From contig NC_016604.1 of the NCBI RefSeq assembly GCF_000230895.2, forward strand, positions 2,852,001 to 2,916,000: DNA of 64,000 nucleotides. The letters are read 5' to 3'. The translations under genes were made by a program, and so were the position numbers. The DNA comes from Mycolicibacterium rhodesiae NBB3. GTDB taxonomy: Bacteria; Actinomycetota; Actinomycetes; Mycobacteriales; Mycobacteriaceae. Under the pieces are notes generated by a model, which saw nothing but the letters and a program-made list of their open reading frames with translations, was not told the DNA's origin and searched no databases. Below, piece by piece: positions 17,037 to 27,100 of this stretch. Numbering within the stretch: position 1 is the stretch's first letter; each line of letters starts with the position of its first letter.

Positions 17037-18170
17037 ATGTACCTGCACAGTCGAACAAGGCGGTGGCTCAGCGTCCTGCGAAAGGCGGAGGTCAATACAC
17101 GTCTTGCCGTCGATCAAATTCGTCAGTTGGCTGAAGCACGGAAGCAGTACGGCGATCGCGTCCGCGCCCTCAATGAACAAGACAAGCGTGTGCTCATCCT
17201 TGAAGCGAGCGACTCCATCGCCTTGACCCTTGAGAGTCAGCCGCCGGCGCCTGGCTCATGGCTCGCCGAAACCCTCCACGCCGTCATCGATGCATACGGC
17301 GGCTTGTCTTATGGCGACGACTTTATCGGCAGCATTGATAATCTGCGGGTCGCTATAGAGGCCGCGATACCGCCGTTAGCCGAGCGCGTCACGGAACCTG
17401 ACACCTCGATCGACGATCTTGTCTCTGAACTTGAGCGCGCAATGCTCGTGTCCCTCTTGGTGACCCTGACGTCGCATAACGTGCTCGTCGAAAAGGTGAG
17501 CGATTGGGAGCAGCCACACCGAAGATTTATGCAAGGAGGGAATGTTCCCGGCGATGTCGGCCACTACTTCGAGGTCAGGACCTTCACCTATGTCGACGGT
17601 CCAGGCAGTGGACTTGTCCATATGCAAGAACTCATCTCGGCAATAGATGCAGGCACCCTAATGTGGGTAGGAGGTACGGGCCGTGAGGAGCTCGACAACT
17701 ACCCTGAAGTACAAGCAGTGGCGTACGCACAGTGGTTCACCTATGTGTTCGCACTTTGGGAAGAGCAATTTCGAGGCCGAATCGCGGCCTGCTTCAATCA
17801 GATCGGTGAAGCGCGGATTCGCGGAAGCGACATACTGATCGACTACTTCGGCGACATCCGCTTGATCCGTAATGACTTCGTGCACAACAAAGGCATCTGT
17901 AAAGAATCCGCGAACCTTAGGTTCCTTGATTGGGGACTAGTTCGCGGTCAACCAATCGAAATCAACGCCGCACAGATGATGTCCCTGATCGAACTATTTC
18001 CTCGCAACGAACTCCGCACTGCGCCGACACCGCAACCCCCAGGAGACGCCCAACGAGTGCCCGGCAAAGTTCACCCGCAGCTTCTTGAGGATGTACAGGA
18101 AAGGGCGCAAGACCTGGGGCTCAACGACCACCAGTTGCTCGACGCGGCGTTGAGAGTATGGCTAGCCTAG
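17037..18170 (+). CDS. Putative HEPN-like RX4H protein
   Basis: The 377-residue protein has no obvious membrane segments. Near residue 278 it contains IRLIRNDFVHNKGI, a perfect RX4H motif (Arg278, His283) in an alpha-helical context, as in HEPN RNases and HEPN antitoxin-like proteins. The C-terminus (HPQLLEDVQERAQDLGLNDHQLLDAALRVWLA) resembles a small DNA-binding or dimerisation tail. The ATG at 17037 follows a GAGGGGG ribosome site at 7-bp spacing. It lies between the Fic toxin locus and a convergent Schlafen-type gene, which suggests a defence or stress role. The specific function is unknown. Confidence 0.5.
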   Translation: MYLHSRTRRWLSVLRKAEVNTRLAVDQIRQLAEARKQYGDRVRALNEQDKRVLILEASDSIALTLESQPPAPGSWLAETLHAVIDAYGGLSYGDDFIGSIDNLRVAIEAAIPPLAERVTEPDTSIDDLVSELERAMLVSLLVTLTSHNVLVEKVSDWEQPHRRFMQGGNVPGDVGHYFEVRTFTYVDGPGSGLVHMQELISAIDAGTLMWVGGTGREELDNYPEVQAVAYAQWFTYVFALWEEQFRGRIAACFNQIGEARIRGSDILIDYFGDIRLIRNDFVHNKGICKESANLRFLDWGLVRGQPIEINAAQMMSLIELFPRNELRTAPTPQPPGDAQRVPGKVHPQLLEDVQERAQDLGLNDHQLLDAALRVWLA

Positions 18171-18224
18171 CTGCGAACCCCCGGGCCTAGCGCCGATGCA
18201 CAACGGAGACACCCGATTCCGCGA

Positions 18225-19739
18225 CTAGACCTGTGGCGGTCGATGGTGTTCGACCCACAGCCTGACACTCGGCGGCATGTCCCACCATCGGCCACCGTAG
18301 TTAATTGCCGACTGCTGGATTGCGATCTCGTACATCCTGAAGATGGCTTCGGCGATTGCGGTGTCGTCCGCATCGGGAAAAAGATGTGTCCTAACTTCTG
18401 GGTTGGCGACTATGAGTTGGGCCATCGGCTTGGCGCGTTCTTCATCGAACGCCGCCGACGACGGGTATCCGGAGCCATGTCCTGTACCCATCGCGGCAAC
18501 GACGAAACAATACGCGATGTCGAACTCGCACAACGAGTTAAGGGCGACATCGCTGCCGGTGATCTCCTCAGCGGGTACCTGCGTATCTGCAAGATCCGGC
18601 CGCATGGCCGGATGCTCAACCATGAGTTCACGTGCCGCAGAGATAATGAATCCGCCACGGGGATCCTCGGTGAGGTTGGCTCGCGAGGCAAGAGTCTGAC
18701 CATGCCGAATCCACGACGACCAGACGTAATCGTCGCCATAGGTTTCAGACGGAACGGGGCGCAGCGTCAACGAGGTAATCGTGTCCCACGCCTCCAATCG
18801 AACCGCAAGACCACCGACCACGTAGAGACGCTCCACAACGGCAAGGCGTTTGCGGTTCGCATCGTCGTCGAGATCGAGCTTCTTGTACACGCCGAGAAGT
18901 TTCTCGATCGCATCATCGACGAGATCGGAGCGTTCGAAGTAGAGGCATTGGGCGCAATAGACCGTCCACTTATTGAGTGCATGGTTGAAGTCCTCAAGGT
19001 CGCTCGATCCAATGGGACCGCATAGGGCCCGCATGAACTGGCGGAGGCGAACTTCGTCGTCGGACTCCAGGAGCGTGGCTATCGCGCCCGCAAACGTCGG
19101 TTCATCCATCTCCATTAAGAGCGGCACATCGATTGCATTGCCCGAAGATGACGACGCTTGCGCGGCGACAAACTGGCTCAACACGGTCTGCGCAGCCGCA
19201 GCACCCTCGTCGCGATGCTGCTTCGCGAAGTCGGACAAGATGTCCTGCCAGTGCGCGTAGCGGATGGGCACGTTTTCGGGGCCCTCTCGGACGAAGATTT
19301 CACCCTTACGAAAGACGGTTTGCATCTTCCCGTTTGCGTCGGCGTATTGGCCATCCTTGCTGAACGGGACTGGCAGACCGCGGTTTTGAATGTAGACCAC
19401 CGCGATTTCGTTGCCAGCTTGCTCCTGCACCTGCACGAGGACGTGTACATCGGCCTCGACGTACCCGCGGATCAGGGCGCCGATCCGAGACCCGTCGAAC
19501 CGGCTCCGGTCCGGGATGGTCCCGACAGGCATACAGGGGTTGCCGGAGTCGTCAACGCCGATCAAGATGTAGCCACCTGGCGGGCGGTTCGACATCGTCA
19601 CCGCATCCTTGACGAACTTCAACTTGTCCTCGTTGTCGGCCAGGTTGACCTTGGCCTTCAAGTCAAGATGGGTTTCTTCTGGGTTGCCCAGAAGCTCGCG
19701 TAGCTTCTCGGGATCAGTCCGTCCGTCCGGAACGATCAA
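18225..19739 (-). CDS. Schlafen/AlbA_2-domain protein
   Basis: The first 150 residues form a Schlafen AlbA_2 domain: EETHLDLKAKVNL with the conserved acidic-Lys pattern, KFVKDAVTMSNRPPGGYILIGVDDSG, and a later FVREGPENVPI. The remaining 350 residues are helical and unfamiliar. Prokaryotic AlbA_2 proteins are often linked to nuclease or regulatory roles and appear in defence islands. It is convergent with the RX4H gene, 54 bp apart. Upstream lies the repeat-rich segment that begins the transposon-like cargo. Confidence 0.75.
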   Translation of the reverse strand: MIVPDGRTDPEKLRELLGNPEETHLDLKAKVNLADNEDKLKFVKDAVTMSNRPPGGYILIGVDDSGNPCMPVGTIPDRSRFDGSRIGALIRGYVEADVHVLVQVQEQAGNEIAVVYIQNRGLPVPFSKDGQYADANGKMQTVFRKGEIFVREGPENVPIRYAHWQDILSDFAKQHRDEGAAAAQTVLSQFVAAQASSSSGNAIDVPLLMEMDEPTFAGAIATLLESDDEVRLRQFMRALCGPIGSSDLEDFNHALNKWTVYCAQCLYFERSDLVDDAIEKLLGVYKKLDLDDDANRKRLAVVERLYVVGGLAVRLEAWDTITSLTLRPVPSETYGDDYVWSSWIRHGQTLASRANLTEDPRGGFIISAARELMVEHPAMRPDLADTQVPAEEITGSDVALNSLCEFDIAYCFVVAAMGTGHGSGYPSSAAFDEERAKPMAQLIVANPEVRTHLFPDADDTAIAEAIFRMYEIAIQQSAINYGGRWWDMPPSVRLWVEHHRPPQV

Positions 19740-19984
19740 CGGCCTACACCAGCCTCATGTCGTGTTAGCGGTCGGCTTCGGATGAAACGCTACCCGTCAT
19801 GCGCTGACGTACCGCTCTGGTCGAATGGTCCAGATGAACACCGTCGACACGGACAGGTGAGTGCCGCGGCCTTCTCTCGCCGGGCAGCAGTACATCGCTC
19901 GACAACGTGTCAACTCCGCAACGGCGCGTGACACACCGACGACCGCAGAGCACGACCAACCACAGAGGCTCTGATCTGCGCTTT

Positions 19985-20302
19985 GCAACGAAGATTAACA
20001 AGCCGCCGCGACACGCCGAAGTTCTGTCAAAGTAGTCAGGCGTGTCTTGTCAATCTTCGCTGCATCTCGACAATTTTTTAGTTAGGCTAGCTAACATGTT
20101 CTCGGGAGATGCAGCGAAGATTGACGAACAAGTGGAGCTTGTTTAACAAGCCTGCCAGTCATGGCCTTTCGCGCCTCGCTCGCACAAAAACGCTGCCGAC
20201 CAGGGGCGGCCAACTTTGACAGGCGCGCCGCAGGCAGGCACGCCGACGTTTTGTCAAAGTAGACCCGCGAGTCCTGCCAATCATCGCTGCATCTCGACAG
20301 CG
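19985..20302. repeat. Iteron-like repeats: two 61-bp direct repeats and inverted GCARCGAAGATT units
   Basis: Two 61-bp direct repeats (20012-20072 and 20239-20299) match at about 52 of 61 positions; both begin CACGCCGA and end GCTGCATCTCGACA. An inverted copy of their inner part (GAGATGCAGCGAAGATTGAC, 20106-20125) pairs perfectly with 20049-20068 and flanks the palindrome GTTAGGCTAGCTAAC. A further GCAACGAAGATTAACAAG is at 19985-20002. The same core recurs at 36096-36121, before tniQ. Such spaced, mixed-orientation sites resemble TnsB binding sites at Tn7-like ends, or plasmid iterons. The intergenic stretch 19740-20312 holds nothing else I can identify. Confidence 0.7.
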
Positions 20303-20312
20303 TTCGTCAACC

Positions 20313-21602
20313 GTGTCCGTCCGAACGCCGATAGTGAGTACAGGCAACCGCGGCGGAGGGATCGAATTGGGCACCGAGCAGTTCGCCGATCCGGAATCAG
20401 GCACGGACTGGCAGGACACCGAGGGCTACGGCTCCGAACGTCAGACGCCCCCGCCCCCGCGGATCGACGCCACGGTGCGCGCGCCCCTGGACTACGCCTA
20501 CACCGCGATCGACATCATGGCCGCGCTGCCGCGCTCGCAGGCCGTCGACGCCGACGCGTTGCCCGCCGACTTGCAACGCAAGGCCCGAGCACACGGCGAC
20601 GACCTCGAGAACATCGTCGAATCCGAAGAGTTGACCACTCGCCATCGCCGAGACCTCGTCTGGACCGAGATCGCCCGCGCCGGCCGCTTCGTCGAGCCGA
20701 TCGCCAAGTATGGCGTCCCTGCTGCCGCGGGCATCGCCGTTGTCCTGATGGTGGGGCAGTGGTGGCGGCATGACGGTGCAACCGTCGTCGAGATCCTTGC
20801 CGCTTCAAACCCGTTCGGCTACCTCGCCATCGCCGTCGGCACGGCGGCACTGCTGGTACGGTTCGCGCGCCGGCGCGCTGCGACAGCGCCGCACTGGGTG
20901 TACACCGACGATGAACTCGCCACCCTGGACGCCGCCTCCATCGATTGGCCAGCAGTGCCCGAAGATCTTGACCGCTACGCCAACGGCGAAGCGCTGCGCC
21001 GCGAATGGCACAACCGGTGGATGTCGCGGATCCAACCCGGGGGAGCGGCCCTCGTTTGGCGAGAACCCCACCTGGTCGCCGTGGCCACCCTGCTCGGGCG
21101 AGACATCCGATCCAGCCCCGCATGGAACAGCGACCTGCTCGACATCCACCGCGTCAGGATCGACCTTGAACGCACCCTCGACGACATCTACCTACGGGCG
21201 CACCGCATTTGGCGCGCCCGCGCCAACCTCGTCCCGCCGCCCAGCAAGGACCCTGCCGACGTGGTCGCCCGCCGCAACGCCGAGATCACCGACGCCGCCG
21301 GAGACGCGTGGAACACCCTGGTCACGCTGGTGCGCCAGTTGCAGGACTACCGCAAATCCCTCACCCCGGTCGACGCCATCTTCGCCGAGATCCGCGCGCT
21401 GCAGCAGAGCAGCCTGCGCATCACCGATGACGCCGTGCGTCAACTGCACGTCGACGCCGCCGGCAACACGCTGCACACCGGCGCGGTCGGCGCGGCCACT
21501 GTCGAACTCGCTGACCTCAACGCCAACCTCGCGGCGCGGCTATCGACCCTGCGCCAAAGCCTCACCGCCACAACCAACGGCCTTGTCCTGCGTGCGCCAT
21601 AG
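20313..21602 (+). CDS. Hypothetical protein with two central membrane helices
   Basis: The 429-residue protein starts at GTG 20313, directly after the repeat region. A polar N-terminal part (residues 1-125) precedes two membrane segments (VPAAAGIAVVLMVGQWW near 135 and GYLAIAVGTAALLVRFA near 170). A long helical region from about 230 to 425 follows, with probable coiled-coil character (LDDIYLRAHRIWRARANL, AATVELADLNANLAARLSTLRQSL). I do not recognise the family. It is the first gene of a forward gene set (20.3-29.3 kb) typical of plasmid or integrative-element backbones. Confidence 0.6.
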   Translation: MSVRTPIVSTGNRGGGIELGTEQFADPESGTDWQDTEGYGSERQTPPPPRIDATVRAPLDYAYTAIDIMAALPRSQAVDADALPADLQRKARAHGDDLENIVESEELTTRHRRDLVWTEIARAGRFVEPIAKYGVPAAAGIAVVLMVGQWWRHDGATVVEILAASNPFGYLAIAVGTAALLVRFARRRAATAPHWVYTDDELATLDAASIDWPAVPEDLDRYANGEALRREWHNRWMSRIQPGGAALVWREPHLVAVATLLGRDIRSSPAWNSDLLDIHRVRIDLERTLDDIYLRAHRIWRARANLVPPPSKDPADVVARRNAEITDAAGDAWNTLVTLVRQLQDYRKSLTPVDAIFAEIRALQQSSLRITDDAVRQLHVDAAGNTLHTGAVGAATVELADLNANLAARLSTLRQSLTATTNGLVLRAP

Positions 21603-21629
21603 TGCGCCACACCAGAACGGAAGTGCGCC

Positions 21630-21809
21630 ATGACATATCAACCCCTCGCCATCAAGACCGATGACCTTACGGTCGGCCACCTCGTTGACTGGCTCGACAC
21701 GGCGCGCAGCGCCGGCGCCGTCGCCGACCAACCCCTCGGTATCGAGGCCACAGACGCCGCGGGCAACACTATCGCTGCCCACGAGATCTTCGTCGAGATC
21801 GACCAGTAA
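21630..21809 (+). CDS. Small hypothetical protein
   Basis: A 59-residue acidic protein (MTYQPLAIKTDDLTVGHLVDW at the start, HEIFVEIDQ at the end) with its own start and stop in the forward gene set. It sits 27 bp after the previous gene and 28 bp before the next, with codon use like its neighbours. No family recognised. Confidence 0.5.
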   Translation: MTYQPLAIKTDDLTVGHLVDWLDTARSAGAVADQPLGIEATDAAGNTIAAHEIFVEIDQ

Positions 21810-21837
21810 TCGCGGGCACAGGAGACCAAGAACAGAA

Positions 21838-22227
21838 ATGGCCACCAGCACCATCACATTCCGCACCGACCGCGGCATGGTCGCCTACAGCGCGATGGAA
21901 CGCCCGCAGCCCGACGCACCGGGCGGCGTCGCGGACGGACTCCTCGGCGGCGAACCCTCATTGGTTGCGATCGTTCGCGAGGTCCTCGCCGGCAGCCTGC
22001 CCAAGCGAGTGCGCATCGCCGAGCCCAACCTCGACTACGTGTTCACCGACAGCCGCAACACCCTCGCCGACGTCGCGGCCGCGATGCTCGTCGCCGGCAA
22101 CGGTAGAGGCCGACTCTCCGATGCCGGCTGGGATGCCCTCGACGCCGCCATGGCCGACCGACAGGCCCGGACAACGACAGCCCCGGCGGAACCGTCCGGT
22201 CAGCCGCGGGGCGCTGATCCCGTTTAG
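21838..22227 (+). CDS. Hypothetical protein
   Basis: A 129-residue protein from ATG 21838. A compact mixed domain (residues 1-105, including LVAIVREVLAGSLPKRVRIAEPNLDYVF and NTLADVAAAMLVAGNGRG) ends in a disordered Thr/Pro tail. No catalytic motif is visible. It is part of the forward set, with short spacing to the preceding gene. Confidence 0.5.
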   Translation: MATSTITFRTDRGMVAYSAMERPQPDAPGGVADGLLGGEPSLVAIVREVLAGSLPKRVRIAEPNLDYVFTDSRNTLADVAAAMLVAGNGRGRLSDAGWDALDAAMADRQARTTTAPAEPSGQPRGADPV

Positions 22228-22303
22228 CACACGAGATGGCTTGACCGAGCCGACGTCGACGAACTCGACTGAGCCCACGAACATACGAGCACTTGGAGAA
22301 TCG

Positions 22304-22918
22304 ATGGTCGCACCACTGATTCAGTACGACCTCTTCGGCGAGATGGAGGCGGCTGAGAACGCGGCCCAGACCGCCGCTGGCGCCCGGTCTGCGGCCGCTA
22401 GATCCTTCCTCACCGAGACACCGTGGCCCGATCTGCTCGGCTGGTGGCTGCACAGAGAAGCGATCGAAGCCAAGCTCGACCGCGGCGAGGCCAAGGCCAA
22501 CTACCGTCGCGGCCCCGCCGGAAAACCTGGCTGGGCCTGGGCGATCTGGCGCGACGGACTGCGATTCGAGGCTGGTGACTCGTGGCAGGGATGGGATCAG
22601 AGGCCCAGGTGGTGCATCCCGTGGACCGAGCTGCGCGGTCTGCGCGACTCGCACCCTGAGGTCACCGCGCAGCTGTGCACCCTCGCCGGCGGACGCGGAC
22701 ACCCCAATTCGGCCGGCTGGCGGTGGTGGACCGACCCATTCGTGCTGCACCCCGACGGCTGGGATTCGACCTACCTGGAAGCCGAGCAGCATACGGACTG
22801 GTATGACGGCTGCGCACGCCCCAAGACCGCATACGCCGACCGCCTCGAAGCGTGGCGCCTCGTCCTCGGTGTCGTGGGCGGCCCTGCCGCCCTCGCGGTC
22901 ACAGAGACGGGCCAATGA
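22304..22918 (+). CDS. Trp-rich hypothetical protein
   Basis: A 204-residue soluble protein unusually rich in Trp (for example WPDLLGWWLHREAI, PGWAWAIWRDGLRF, AGWRWWTDPFV). No membrane segment and no known motif is visible. The start (MVAPLIQYDLFGEM) follows GGAGAA at a good distance. It may be a plasmid-backbone protein; the function is unknown. Confidence 0.5.
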   Translation: MVAPLIQYDLFGEMEAAENAAQTAAGARSAAARSFLTETPWPDLLGWWLHREAIEAKLDRGEAKANYRRGPAGKPGWAWAIWRDGLRFEAGDSWQGWDQRPRWCIPWTELRGLRDSHPEVTAQLCTLAGGRGHPNSAGWRWWTDPFVLHPDGWDSTYLEAEQHTDWYDGCARPKTAYADRLEAWRLVLGVVGGPAALAVTETGQ

Positions 22919-22981
22919 CACCGCGATCCACTCACTGGGGAGTACCGAAGTCGACTGCGACACCGGACAATTCGCTGTGGT

Positions 22982-23311
22982 TCAGGTGTTGTCCCTAGTG
23001 CTGTGGTCTGGATCGCGATCGGCCTGAAGTGTCGCGCGCATGTTGCGCTCATCGAGGGCGAGCAGTAGACATTGATCGCCGAGTCGGGGGGAGTACTGCG
23101 TGGTCTCGCAGGCCCGGCAGAAGTGCGTGCGGTGAGATCGCCCGCAGCGGCACTGTGCGATTCCAACCAGTACCTTCCTGGGGCCGAGTGCGGCGCCACA
23201 CTCCGTGCAGTGCGAGGGCCGGGGCTCGGTCCATCCGCGCGCAGTCTGATGCAACTGCACGTCCGGGCCCGGATCCCGGCTCGCCATTTGGCGCAGTCTA
23301 GTCGAACGCAT
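22982..23311 (-). CDS. Putative zinc-ribbon protein
   Basis: Small minus-strand protein (about 109 residues) with several Cys-x2-Cys knuckles: HCTECGAALGP, QCRCGRSHRTHFCRACETTQ and GDQC. The spacing suggests two zinc ribbons. Similar mini-proteins regulate transcription or bind nucleic acids. The start is uncertain (ATG at 23311 or 23287). It lies opposite to the forward operon, so transcription would be independent. The Cys clustering makes a real gene more likely than a shadow frame. Confidence 0.45.
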   Translation of the reverse strand: MRSTRLRQMASRDPGPDVQLHQTARGWTEPRPSHCTECGAALGPRKVLVGIAQCRCGRSHRTHFCRACETTQYSPRLGDQCLLLALDERNMRATLQADRDPDHSTRDNT

Positions 23312-23346
23312 GTTCGATCTGGAAGTGGGCCCGTAGGGGCGCCGTC

Positions 23347-23547
23347 TTACGCTTCGACTTCGACGGGGCTGTCGGGACCGCCGAACCACAGGCGCAGTCG
23401 CGACGGTCCGAATGTCAGGAACACGGCCTCACGCTCTGGTAGGCCGTTGCCTTCGTCAGGCAGGGTGACCTGCTCGACGCGGTGAACCGCGAGGCCGCCG
23501 TCGAGCCGATCGCCCACGGCGACGTCGGCAGCGCGCTTGATGATCAT
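23347..23547 (-). CDS. Small hypothetical protein
   Basis: A 66-residue protein (MIIKRAADVAVGDRLDGGLA to DSPVEVEA) with a GGAGGT ribosome site 7 bp before the ATG at 23547, which decides this start over the ATG at 23553. The beta-rich sequence (LAVHRVEQVTLPDE, VFLTFGPSRLRLWF) resembles short hypothetical proteins common on mycobacteriophages and plasmids. No function can be assigned. Confidence 0.5.
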   Translation of the reverse strand: MIIKRAADVAVGDRLDGGLAVHRVEQVTLPDEGNGLPEREAVFLTFGPSRLRLWFGGPDSPVEVEA

Positions 23548-23721
23548 CGGCATACCTCCGTCGCGCTGGCCCATCAGGGCGCGGCGTTCTGGAACGCAGC
23601 AGGACCAGCAGAGCCCGGCACAAATAGTACTTGTGCAGAAGCACAAGCAACGCTTGTGGGTGTCATGGGTGGTGGATAGCATTCCCGGTGTGTTGAGAGC
23701 GTACGCAGCGGAGGTCGTCTC

Positions 23722-24120
23722 GTGACGACTGGCGATCCGACTGTTGCGCTGATTCAGGCTGTGGCACAACGCGATGCAAATAATTTCGCCGCCAAGATGG
23801 CCGACTCCTCATTGGAAGCCGCCGTGGACATCTGGCTGCGCCGCATCGCCCGGCGCAAAGTCAGCCCCGCGGCGCGGTCTCGGCTGGTGCGGGCGGTCGA
23901 GCGCGGCGATGCGGCCGAGACCAAGGATGTGCAACTGACCCGTGCAGCGCTGTTGAGGAAGGCAGGGCTCGACGAGCGGCCGGCAGCCGCCGCGGCGATC
24001 GCTGCGGGCGCGACGTACACCGAGGTGGGGGCCGTTCTCGGTATGACACAGCAGGGCGCCAGTGCGCGGATCCGCTCCTTTCTGGCCACACATAGGGACG
24101 CCAGCGGAGTGCAGTCATGA
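23722..24120 (+). CDS. Small HTH-like protein preceding the polymerase-like gene
   Basis: A 132-residue helical protein from GTG 23722 (GGAGGTC 6 bp upstream). The C-terminal part, ATYTEVGAVLGMTQQGASARI, reads as a helix-turn-helix of the sigma-factor or response-regulator type. Its stop overlaps the next start (ATGA), so it is translationally coupled to the 1,068-residue protein. It is likely a DNA-binding partner or regulator of that protein. Confidence 0.5.
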   Translation: MTTGDPTVALIQAVAQRDANNFAAKMADSSLEAAVDIWLRRIARRKVSPAARSRLVRAVERGDAAETKDVQLTRAALLRKAGLDERPAAAAAIAAGATYTEVGAVLGMTQQGASARIRSFLATHRDASGVQS

Positions 24121-27100
24121 ACCCCGGTGGCGGATCGGTCGACCGCCACGTAGTAATAGTCACCGCAGCCGGATCCTTCACCGTGGCGGGGGAGCGGCTG
24201 ACCGGACCCGTCGACGCCGTCGACAAACTCGAGAAGCTGATCGACTGGGCGCACCAGCGTGGCGCTCTGCAGCCGCTGGCCGCCGCCAGTGAGAACGTCG
24301 ATCCCGAGCCAGCGCGGGTATGGCTGGTCGGCGGCGCATGCGGTGTGCTGGCCGGCTCCGCGGCCGCGGCGGGCGCGGAGGTGACCGAACAGATCGGTCA
24401 GGCGCTGGCGCCGCTGATCACACGCGGATGGGAACTGCGTGCCAGGCCCACCACGGCCCTGATGCTGACACGCAGTCAAGGCGCACAACGACTTTCCGTC
24501 GAGATCCTCGCCGAGCCACTGCCCTGGCTCGCCGGCGGCACAGCCTCGGTGACCGAGAATCCGGCCGAACTCGGACGCCGCCTACGCCAGTGGTACGCCG
24601 CGGTGGGCACGCTGCCCGCAGCGAGCGGTGCCGCCTCAGCCGCGGTCCTCAGCGACGCAATCATGCGCGGCCGCGCCGGGCGTCGCGGAATCGTGGTGTC
24701 GACATCGGGGGTTCCGCCCGTCGGAGTGCAGCCCGAGATACGGATCCAGCCCGAGTGGTGCGCCTCGGCGGCCGAGGTGGAGCAGGAGTTTGAGCGATGC
24801 GACGAACTAGTATGGCTGGCTCAACAATGCCCCCAGCTGGCCTCGGCAGGGATGCTGACATTCGGGCACGGCGAGCCCCAAGTGCTCGACGCCGCCGCTG
24901 CGGCCGCGGCCGCAGCCGAGTCGAAGCGCCCGTTCGGCCTTTGGCGCGTGACCCTGCCGCCGGCCAACGACCTGACGCTGCCCGCGATGTTGCCGCCACC
25001 GCACCCGCAGATGCGCGCGGACCAGCCCGCGCGGGCCTGGCTGACCACCGAGGACCTCGACGGCCTGGCCAAGGACGTCCGTGACGGCGGCGCCGCACTG
25101 ACCGCCGAACAGCTCGCCGTCGACGAAGCGATCGTCTGGCCCCAGCAGGGCCGGATCCTGGAAGCCTGGGCGACTCGGCTGCGCGAGGCCCGAGAAACGT
25201 TCCGTGACGATTCAGCGCTGCAGGGTTTGGTCGAGTCGGCCGCCGCCGACTACCTCACCGCACTGGCCGAACCGGACGCCTGGAGCGCCGAGGCCTGGCG
25301 TCACCACTTCCAGCCCGTCTGGGCGGCGGCCATCGCCACTCACGTCCGGTTGCGCGGTCGACGAGCAGCGATGCGGATCTCCCGCGAGTACCGGACATGG
25401 CCGGTGTACGCCCACGACGCCGACATGATCTACACGCCCGGTCGCGACGAGACCACCGGGACGCCGATTGACCTGTCCGACACCCACACTCGCCTCGGAC
25501 GCATGGTCATCGCCCAACGTGCGGCGATCACCGACAAGACGATCCTCGCTGTGCTGCTCGCCGAATCGGAGACCGAGGTAGCCCAAGCCCTCACCGCCCC
25601 GCTCGGCGTTCCTGACGCCTACGCCGCAGTACCGGCGCCGACAGCGCCCGGCAGCGACCCCCCCGAGCCCGAGGCTGCCGTCACCGACCCGGCTGTCGAC
25701 CGGGCGCCGAGCGTCGATGCGACACCTGCCGGTGACGAGGTCCCAGCACCATCGGCCGACGAGCCGCAAGCAGAACCGGCCGCTGAGGCCCCGGGAACAC
25801 GGCGCTCAACCGGCGGCGCGCAGATCGCCGCTGGCGGCGCACCGGCCGCGGTCCTGCACACCGACGGTCTATGGCTCACCGACGGAACCCGCATCGAATT
25901 CGCTGAGCCGATCGTGCACGTCGGACAGGTCGCCGAGTTGGCCTACACCCACCACATCGGCTACCAGCTGACGGCGAAATTCGCAGAGCCAGGCCAGATC
26001 TGGATCACCGAGGACGCCTGCGCCACATTCGGTATCGACGTCGAGGCGATCAGCCGGCGCGACCGCGCCAAGTCACTGCGCCAGCTCACCGAGGGCATCG
26101 ACTTCGTAACACTGGCAGTCAACGAAGGGTGGAGTCTGGGCGGAGCGGGAGAAGACCCCAACGCCCAACGACTCGGCACATGGACCCGCGTGTACCGCGA
26201 GGACAAGCGCGGCGTGATGATCGCGCTGATCCCCGGCATGGGGGCCGGGCCAGACGAAATGCCCATCCTGGCAGACGATCCGGCGCCGGCCCAGATCGCA
26301 CGACGTCTGCAGCTACTCGCCGACGCGCTGCGCTTCCCGTGGAAGATCAACGCCGGCGTGACCGCGGTGGACCTGATGCTGCAGACCCGAACCAAGACGT
26401 GGTCACCGCAAGAGTGGAAAGAGGTGGTGTTCGCGCCGTCGACGACCAGCCCACCGTTCGGCATCGGCGACGTCGAATCCGACTTCGACTGGTCGCGAAC
26501 ACCGACGACCGAAGAAGGTCAGTGCCGCTACGTGCACGCCTACGACCGCGGCGGGTCCTATGTCGCTGGCATCGCCGGCCTGGAACTGCCCATCGGCGAT
26601 CCCGTACACCACCCCGACGGCGCGGCGTTCGACGCTAAGACGCCCGGGTATTGGCTGGCCGAGATCCCCGAAACCGCTGACTGGCGCATGCCATATGTGC
26701 TCAACCCCAGGGGAATTCAGTTCACCGGCCCCAAATGGATGGCTACACCGACCGTGGAGCGCGCTCTGGCGCTCGGCTACCAGCCAGAGATCCTGGAGGC
26801 CTGGACGTGGCCGCAGCACGGCCGCGTCCTGCTGGGGTGGTACGAACGGTTCCGCGATGCGAGCAGCTCGCTGGACACCGACGATCCCGATGCTCAGGCG
26901 GCCCGAAATCAAGCCAAGGTCATCCGCACTCACGGCATCGGCATCATCGGCTCCGACGAGCATCTCAAAGGAAAGACCGCATACAGCCCTGAGCGGCGAA
27001 TACACGTGCTCGCAAAAGCCAAGGCCAACATCGTCTATCGGCTTCAGCAGATCGGAGAGACGACAGGGCAATGGCCGCTGGCGGTGGCCACCGACACCGT

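Noticed and set aside
20770..21633. Second long plus-strand frame overlapping the 20313 gene
   Set aside because: Ser/Thr/Arg-rich shadow translation typical of high-GC DNA; the 20313 frame has membrane helices and the normal codon pattern.
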